From an uncultured Alphaproteobacteria bacterium (GTDB taxonomy: Bacteria; Pseudomonadota; Alphaproteobacteria; Geminicoccales; Geminicoccaceae): a stretch of 64,000 nucleotides of DNA. The notes beneath the pieces are model-generated. The model made no database searches. It saw only the letters and a list, made by a program, of their open reading frames with translations, and was not told the DNA's origin. Below are positions 59,337-64,000 of the stretch, piece after piece. How positions within the stretch are numbered: the first letter of the stretch is position 1; every line of letters begins with the position of its first letter. The stretch is taken from contig CALBAK010000031.1 of assembly GCA_937926445.1 (NCBI GenBank), forward strand, positions 1 through 64,000, in the 5' to 3' direction. Made by a program: the position numbers and the translations under genes.

Positions 59337-60073
59337 GACCGGCTCCGGCCGCCGCTCTTCTCTCGCTGCTCGGTGGCCGCGCGGCGCTGCCGGCCGATCG
59401 GCTCGGCTCGATCGAGCCGCTGCATCGCCTGCCGGTGGACGGCGCGCGCGAGCCGGCGGTGATCGAGGTGTTCGATCCCCGCGAGGGGTTCAACCGCGGG
59501 GTCTACGCCTTCAACGCCGAATTCGACGAGCGGATCTTGCTGCCGATCGCCGAGGCCTATCGGAAGAGGGTGCCGGAGCCGATCCGTCGAAGGGTGACGA
59601 ACTTCTTCGACAGTCTCGCGGAGATTCGGAACGCCACCAACGGCCTCTTACAGGCGCGGCCGGAGGTGGCGAGCCGGGCGTTGATCCGCTTCGCGGTGAA
59701 CAGCACGCTCGGTCTGTTCGGCCTGTTCGACGTGGCGGGGGCCGCCGGTCTCACCGAGCAGGACGAGGATTTCGGCCAGACGCTCGGCTGGTGGGGCGTT
59801 CCGGCAGGGCCCTATCTCGTGCTGCCGATCCTGGGCCGCTCGAGCTTGCGCGACGCCTTCGGCCTCGCGGCCGACGCGGTCGCGACGCGGACGGTGAGCC
59901 CGGCCCAGGAGATCAACGAAGCCGCCTATGCGAGCCCGCTCGTCTACGGGTTCGAGGCGATCGACAGCCGAGCCAGTGTCGTGTTCCGCTACTACGACAG
60001 CGGCTCGGCCTTCGAGTACGACGTGGTCCGCTTCCTCGCGACGCGCCGGCGGGAACTCGAGATCCTGCACTGA
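59333..60073 (+). CDS. mlaA: MlaA (VacJ), outer-membrane lipid-asymmetry protein
   Basis: 246 residues from the ATG at 59333 (ATGA overlap with the hydrolase stop). DPREGFNRGVYAFNAEFDERILLPIAEAYRKRVPEPIR, NFFDSLAEIRNATNGLLQ, RFAVNSTLGLFGLFDVA and the W-G-VPAGPYLVLPILGRSSLRDA pore motif. MlaA removes phospholipids from the outer leaflet. Unusually there is no Cys in the whole protein, so the usual lipobox anchor is missing; the start was checked and no upstream Cys is in reach. Confidence 0.94.
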   Translation: MRPAPAAALLSLLGGRAALPADRLGSIEPLHRLPVDGAREPAVIEVFDPREGFNRGVYAFNAEFDERILLPIAEAYRKRVPEPIRRRVTNFFDSLAEIRNATNGLLQARPEVASRALIRFAVNSTLGLFGLFDVAGAAGLTEQDEDFGQTLGWWGVPAGPYLVLPILGRSSLRDAFGLAADAVATRTVSPAQEINEAAYASPLVYGFEAIDSRASVVFRYYDSGSAFEYDVVRFLATRRRELEILH

Positions 60074-60138
60074 GCCGCGGTCGGTCGGGCTTGCCAAGCC
60101 CGCCCGCCTCCCCTAAGTGAGGCGGGCACCTCGACGAT

Positions 60139-60213
60139 GCGGGCGTAGCTCAGGGGTAGAGCACAACCTTGCCAAGGTTGGGGTCGAGGGTTCGAATCCC
60201 TTCGCCCGCTCCA
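60139..60213 (+). tRNA. tRNA-Gly (GCC anticodon)
   Basis: 75 bases including an encoded CCA. Acceptor GCGGGCG pairs with CGCCCGC, followed by T then CCA. The anticodon stem CAACCTT/AAGGTTG frames GCC, and the T-loop reads GGTTCGAATCC. It lies just after mlaA and upstream of the alcohol-oxidation operon. Confidence 0.98.
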
Positions 60214-60374
60214 TTCGGCCCCCGCTTGCCACCTTTCTTTGCGGCTTCTGGATCGATGCCTGGTCCCCCGCGAATCCTCCGCCGCGCGGACGGGTGGCGG
60301 CACGGGCGGCGCTTCCCTCGCCGCGCGCATGGCCCCCTGCCGACGGAAGCAGACACGGTGTCGCAGATCGGCCG

Positions 60375-60403
60375 TTGACCCTTCACGCTCGCTCACTTAG
60401 CAT
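60375..60403 (+). promoter_or_regulatory. Promoter-like site of the PQQ dehydrogenase operon
   Basis: TTGACC (60375-60380), 17 bases, TAGCAT (60398-60403) in an A/T-richer stretch, 38 bases before the first start codon of the operon. A good -35 and a moderate -10 element for sigma-70. Confidence 0.5.
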
Positions 60404-60440
60404 TCTGGTTTAAAGAGGATAAGAAACCCCGGGAGGCGAC

Positions 60441-61025
60441 GTGCGCGAGGATCAGGAAGGGCGACATGGCCATTGCCCGCTCGGGCGGCGCGAGGTCGTG
60501 CTCGGGGGGGCGGCGCTATTGGTGGCCCCGGTCGGTGGTGCCGAGGCGGCCGACAACGAGCGGCGGCCGAGGGCCGGCGACGTGCTCGTGCACTCCATGG
60601 GTCCCAAAAAAGGCGCGCCCTTGCGCCTCGAGGACCTGCCGCTCGGCGGGCCCGGCGTGCTGGCCTTTCCACGGGACGAGGCGAGCGGCACGGTGCTCGA
60701 CGGCTCGCGCTTCAACGAGGTCGTCGTCGTCCGGCTCGACCCCGCCACGCTCGGCGAAGAGACCCGCAAGGGAGCGGCAGAGGGCATCGTCGTCTACTCG
60801 GCCATCTGCTCGCACGAAGCCTGCCCGGTCAACATGTGGAACGACCACGAGAAGACGCTCGTCTGCTCGTGTCACGGCAGCATGTACGACCCGCGCGAGA
60901 AGGCGGCCGTGGTGTTCGGTCCGGCGCCGCGCCGGCTCGCCCAGCTGCCGATCAAGCTCGAGGGGGGTGTGCTCGTGGCAACCGGACCGTTCGACGGCCG
61001 GGTCGGAGCGGTCCGGGCGGCCTGA
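60441..61025 (+). CDS. Tat-exported Rieske [2Fe-2S] protein of the PQQ operon
   Basis: 194 residues. Twin-arginine-like N-terminus (GRREVVLGGAALLVAP). Rieske ligands are Cys123-x-His125 and Cys142-x-x-His145. Cys128 and Cys144 would form the bc1-type disulfide that stabilises a high-potential cluster. GTG start at 60441 after GGGAGG. First gene of the operon, 110 bases before the PQQ dehydrogenase. A role as electron carrier for one of the downstream dehydrogenases is inference; no cytochrome c gene is seen in this window. Confidence 0.88.
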   Translation: MREDQEGRHGHCPLGRREVVLGGAALLVAPVGGAEAADNERRPRAGDVLVHSMGPKKGAPLRLEDLPLGGPGVLAFPRDEASGTVLDGSRFNEVVVVRLDPATLGEETRKGAAEGIVVYSAICSHEACPVNMWNDHEKTLVCSCHGSMYDPREKAAVVFGPAPRRLAQLPIKLEGGVLVATGPFDGRVGAVRAA

Positions 61026-61135
61026 AGGGGGTGGGCGGCGTGGATCTCGGGGGAGGCTGACGAAATTCCGGCAGAGCGCGACGGCCGGCCGATCCAGGGC
61101 CGGCGGCGTGGCCGGTACAAGGGGAGGGAGACGGA

Positions 61136-62842
61136 GTGTCGAAGCGGACATTGCTCGCGGCCGCGGCCCTGATGGCCTCGGCGGCGTCGGTGCAAGCCTA
61201 CACGCCGGTGACGGACGCGCGGCTCGCCAATCCGGAGCCGCACAATTGGCTCATGACGCGCGGCAACTACAAGGGCTGGAGCTACAGCCCGCTCGACCAG
61301 ATCAACACCAACAACGTCAAGAACCTGGCACCGGTCTGGACCTTCGCGACCGGCAAGCGCTCGGGCCACCAGTCGCCGCCGATCGTCAACGACGGCTACA
61401 TGTTCATCACCAACCCCGACAACCAGGTCATCGCGCTCGATGCTCGGACGGGCGAGGAAATCTGGCGCTTCCAGGGCCAGGGTCCGGAAGAGTTCAGCGC
61501 GCTCCACAACACCAATCGCGGCGTGTCGCTCTACGACGACAAGGTCTACGTCGCGATGCTGTACGGCGACCTGGTGGCGCTGGATGCCAAGACCGGCAAG
61601 GTCGCCTGGAAGACCACCGTCGCCAATTGGAAAGTCGGCGAGTACATGACGATGGCGCCCTTGACCGTGAAGGGCAAGATCGTCGTCGGCATCTCGGGCG
61701 GCGAGTTCGGCGTGCGCGGCTTCATCGCCGCCTACGACGCCAAGACCGGCCAGCAGGCCTGGAAGACCTACACGATTCCGGCACCGGGCGAGCCCGGCAG
61801 CGAGACCTGGCGCGGCGACGATTGGAAGCGCGGCGGTGCCGCGGCCTGGATGACGGGCAACTACGACGTCGAGACCAACACCATTTATTGGGGTGTGGGC
61901 AACGCCTCGCCCTGGTTCGGCGACCAGCGGCCCGGCGACAATCTCTACACCGCTTCGACCCTGGCGCTCGACGGCGACACCGGCAAGATCAAAGGCCATT
62001 TCCAGTACCACTGGAACGACAGCTGGGACTGGGACGAGATGAACGCGCCGACGCTGGTCGACTACCAGCACAACGGGCGCACCATCAAGGGCTTCATCAA
62101 GCCGGCCCGCAACGGCTATCTCTACTGGCTCGAGCGGTTGCAGAACGGCGGAATCGGCTTCGTCGACGCCAAACCCTACGTCTATCAGGACGTTTTCAAG
62201 AGCATCGATCCGAAGACCGGGCGGCCGACCTACAACGAGGACAAGAAGCCGGGCACCGGCAAGCGGGCGGAGTTCTGTCCCTCGCTGTGGGGCGGGAAGG
62301 ACTGGCCGTTCGAGGCCTACAATCCGAAGACCGGGATGGTCTACATTCCGGCAAACGACAATCACTGCGGCTTCCTCGAAGGGAAGGTGCAGGAGTACGT
62401 CGCGGGCAAGTGGTGGACCGGTGTCGACATTCCGGACATCGGTTTCACCGTGAAGAAGGACGCCAAGTCTTTCGGCGAGATCCAGGCTTGGGACATCGAC
62501 GCGGGCAAGAAGGTCTGGAGCGTCCTCTACCCGAAGTCGATGAACTGGGGCTCGATACTGACGACCGCCGGTGGTCTCGTGTTCAACGGCGGCACGCAGG
62601 ACCGGATGTTCCGGGCCTACGACGCCCGCACCGGCGAGCAGCTCTGGCAGATCAAGACGAGCTCCGGGATCATCGCGCCCCCCTCGACCTACATGGTCGA
62701 CGGCGTCCAGTACGTCGCGGTGCAGGCCGGCTGGGGCGTCGACCCGCAGTTCCAGCAGGGCCTGCTCTCCAACCTGATCCCCGGCTGGCCGAAGGCCACG
62801 ACCGAGGGCGGGGTGCTCTGGGTGTTCGCGCTGCAGCGGTGA
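61136..62842 (+). CDS. PQQ-dependent alcohol dehydrogenase with lanthanide-type ligands
   Basis: 568 residues, signal peptide (LLAAAALMASAASVQA) and eight-bladed propeller with W-docking repeats (YDAKTGQQAWKTY, LDARTGEEIWRF). Metal ligands by alignment in mind: Glu190 (SGGEFG), Asn256 (GNASPW), catalytic Asp298, and Asp300 in SWDWDEMN. The second Asp marks lanthanide use in XoxF, ExaF and PedH. The vicinal Cys-Cys next to PQQ in methanol dehydrogenases is replaced by LHNT (123-126). Periplasmic. GTG start with GGGAGGGAG upstream. Substrate not decided. Confidence 0.92.
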   Translation: MSKRTLLAAAALMASAASVQAYTPVTDARLANPEPHNWLMTRGNYKGWSYSPLDQINTNNVKNLAPVWTFATGKRSGHQSPPIVNDGYMFITNPDNQVIALDARTGEEIWRFQGQGPEEFSALHNTNRGVSLYDDKVYVAMLYGDLVALDAKTGKVAWKTTVANWKVGEYMTMAPLTVKGKIVVGISGGEFGVRGFIAAYDAKTGQQAWKTYTIPAPGEPGSETWRGDDWKRGGAAAWMTGNYDVETNTIYWGVGNASPWFGDQRPGDNLYTASTLALDGDTGKIKGHFQYHWNDSWDWDEMNAPTLVDYQHNGRTIKGFIKPARNGYLYWLERLQNGGIGFVDAKPYVYQDVFKSIDPKTGRPTYNEDKKPGTGKRAEFCPSLWGGKDWPFEAYNPKTGMVYIPANDNHCGFLEGKVQEYVAGKWWTGVDIPDIGFTVKKDAKSFGEIQAWDIDAGKKVWSVLYPKSMNWGSILTTAGGLVFNGGTQDRMFRAYDARTGEQLWQIKTSSGIIAPPSTYMVDGVQYVAVQAGWGVDPQFQQGLLSNLIPGWPKATTEGGVLWVFALQR

Positions 62843-62923
62843 GCCGGGCGGGTCGGGGCGGCCGCGGCAGCCCCGACCCGCTCGCGGCGCACGGAATGGG
62901 GCGAGACAGGGAGTCGGGCGAGG

Positions 62924-63367
62924 ATGAACGCACCGAGCAGAACGGCGACGGCCGCGGCGGCGCTGTCGATCGCGCTGGCGTTCGCGGCCGCACCGGTCCG
63001 CGCCGGAGACGACGGACCGATCCGGGTCGAGGTGGGCGAGGCGAAAGGTCCGGTCGGCAAGCCCACCGAACTCGTCGCACGGCTCACCATCGAGAAGGGC
63101 TACCGGTTCATCGAGCCACCTCCGCGCGGCAACCGGGTGATCGAGCTCTCCGCCGCCGACCAGCAGGTGGAGTTCGCGCGGCGCGTCTTCCGCGGTAAGA
63201 CCGAAGACGGTTCGGTGACCTTCCGGCTCGAGGTGACACCGAAGAGCGCGGGGCCTCACCCGATCAACGGCGTCTTCCGGGTGAGTTACGTCACGGAGAT
63301 GGGCGACAGCTACCATCTTCGTCACGTCTCGTTGCCCATGATGACCACGGTGACCGGCATCGAATAG
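62924..63367 (+). CDS. Small secreted beta-rich protein of the PQQ operon
   Basis: 147 residues, signal peptide (ALSIALAFAAAPVRA). The mature part looks like a single beta-sandwich, VEVGEAKGPVGKPTELVARLT then FRGKTEDGSVTFRLEVTPKSAG and NGVFRVSYVTE, reminiscent of the N-terminal domain of DsbD-like proteins but with no Cys. Function not recognised; probably assists the PQQ enzyme in the periplasm. 81 bases after it. Confidence 0.7.
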   Translation: MNAPSRTATAAAALSIALAFAAAPVRAGDDGPIRVEVGEAKGPVGKPTELVARLTIEKGYRFIEPPPRGNRVIELSAADQQVEFARRVFRGKTEDGSVTFRLEVTPKSAGPHPINGVFRVSYVTEMGDSYHLRHVSLPMMTTVTGIE

Positions 63368-63532
63368 CCGGCCGGGCCCGGCCCGGCCCCCCGGCGCGCC
63401 CGCCGGGAGGCGGCCGGGCGTCTTGAGGGAGAATGCGACGCCGCGACCGCGGACCCGATGGTGGTGCCGGTGCGCGGTTCCGACCCGGGTCGGGGCGCAG
63501 CCCCGGGTGTTTCGCCGAGGGAGGCACGGCAG

Positions 63533-63988
63533 ATGGCGATCAAGCTCACCCTCAACGGCCGTGAGGTCACGGTCGACGCGCCCGGCGACATGCCGATCCT
63601 GTGGGCGTTGCGCGACATTCTGAACCTCACGGGCACCAAGTACGGTTGCGGCATCGGTGCCTGCGGCGCCTGTACGATCCACATGGACGGCAAGGCGGTG
63701 CTGGGCTGCGTGGTGCGGCTCGAAGAGGCCGCCGGGCGCAAGATCACGACGATCGAGGGGCTCGACCCGGACGGCAACCATCCGGTGCAGAAGGCCTGGG
63801 CCCAGCTCGGCGTGCCGCAATGCGGCTATTGCCAGCCGGGCCAGATCATGCGCGCCGCGGCCCTGCTCGCCGAGAAGAAGAACCCGACCGACGCCGAGAT
63901 CGACGAGGCGATGGCCGGCAACATCTGCCGCTGCGGCTGCTACCAGCGGATCCACGCGGCGATCCGATTGGCCGCTACGGGAGTGTGA
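63533..63988 (+). CDS. [2Fe-2S] subunit of a molybdenum hydroxylase (IorA/CoxS-like)
   Basis: 151 residues from the ATG at 63533 (GGGAGG upstream). Plant-type cluster ligands Cys39, Cys44, Cys47, Cys59 in [18 protein letters not shown], and second cluster Cys97, Cys100, Cys132, Cys134 in CGYCQPGQ and [11 protein letters not shown]. The size matches two-subunit enzymes such as isoquinoline 1-oxidoreductase and aldehyde dehydrogenases of acetic acid bacteria. No Tat signal on this chain. The large subunit should begin at 63993. Confidence 0.94.
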   Translation: MAIKLTLNGREVTVDAPGDMPILWALRDILNLTGTKYGCGIGACGACTIHMDGKAVLGCVVRLEEAAGRKITTIEGLDPDGNHPVQKAWAQLGVPQCGYCQPGQIMRAAALLAEKKNPTDAEIDEAMAGNICRCGCYQRIHAAIRLAATGV

Positions 63989-63992
63989 GACC

Positions 63993-64000
63993 ATGACGCT
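63993..64000 (+). CDS. Start of the next gene, probably the molybdenum-binding large subunit
   Basis: Only ATG and five further bases lie in the window, 4 bases after the [2Fe-2S] subunit, with GAG upstream. The identity is inferred from the standard small-large order of these enzymes. Confidence 0.4.

Noticed and set aside
60872-63994. A 1040-codon open frame on the minus strand across the PQQ operon
   Set aside because: It spans several well-supported plus-strand genes and has no recognisable motif; long antisense frames are expected at this GC content.

Overview
The window is a very GC-rich, gene-dense piece of an alphaproteobacterial chromosome, most likely from the Rhodospirillales/Geminicoccales side. 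Three things point there: the order ftsH-tilS-cpoB-pal-tolB-tolA-tolR-tolQ-ybgC-ruvB-ruvA-ruvC-yebC on one strand, hslV-hslU of alphaproteobacterial type, and tripartite tricarboxylate transporter (Tct) genes. Stop and start codons often overlap (ATGA, GTGA, TTGA), and GTG and TTG starts are common. No phage, insertion sequence, CRISPR array or replication origin was seen. The genus is not determined.

Layout. 1-2.7 kb: start of a UvrD-type helicase (minus strand) and a broken phytanoyl-CoA dioxygenase-like gene. 2.7-12.1 kb: a minus-strand envelope block (phosphatase, MscS-type channel, TamA, TamB). 12.3-16.3 kb: an outer-membrane barrel, a Wza-like export lipoprotein, an AmpG-like permease and a broken half-length AbrB-type membrane protein. 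16.4-28.4 kb: the long FtsH/TilS/Tol-Pal/Ruv/YebC block. 28.4-34 kb: a leader with a heat-shock-like promoter and a strong terminator-type hairpin, an 80-residue orphan, hslVU, threonine synthase and an M16 peptidase. 34-38.9 kb: an MFS exporter and purA, with a two-gene AAA-ATPase/small-partner module between them that looks like a defence island. 39-42 kb: TctCBA transporter. 42-49.2 kb: an accessory block with ECF sigma factor, damaged anti-sigma gene, subtilisin-like protease, ABC-type membrane domain, P-loop protein, OpgC-type acyltransferase and SGNH hydrolase. 50-60 kb: glycerol kinase, a nuclease/phosphatase-family protein, a stress protein, uronate dehydrogenase, AccA, a TVP38/flavoprotein pair, ProX, a broken alpha/beta hydrolase, MlaA and tRNA-Gly(GCC). 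60.4 kb to the end: an alcohol-oxidation operon (Tat-type Rieske protein, PQQ dehydrogenase with lanthanide-type ligands, small periplasmic protein, [2Fe-2S] subunit of a molybdenum dehydrogenase, start of its next gene).

How the genes fit together. Much of the window serves the cell envelope: TamAB and MlaA for outer-membrane protein and lipid traffic, Tol-Pal for envelope constriction, FtsH and HslVU for quality control, OpgC/SGNH for acyl decoration. The distal operon probably oxidises an alcohol to an aldehyde in the periplasm and then to an acid. Five accessory genes carry frameshifts or an internal stop, while the roughly forty-five other genes read cleanly; this looks more like selective decay than random sequence error, although indel errors cannot be excluded by reading alone.

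Best candidates for undescribed biology: the AAA-ATPase/partner pair (35.7-37.6 kb), the Rieske-linked lanthanide-type PQQ operon (60.4-64 kb), the hslVU leader with its orphan gene (28.8-29.2 kb), and the sigma/protease/acyltransferase block (42-49.2 kb). Family names come from reading motifs, not from database searches.
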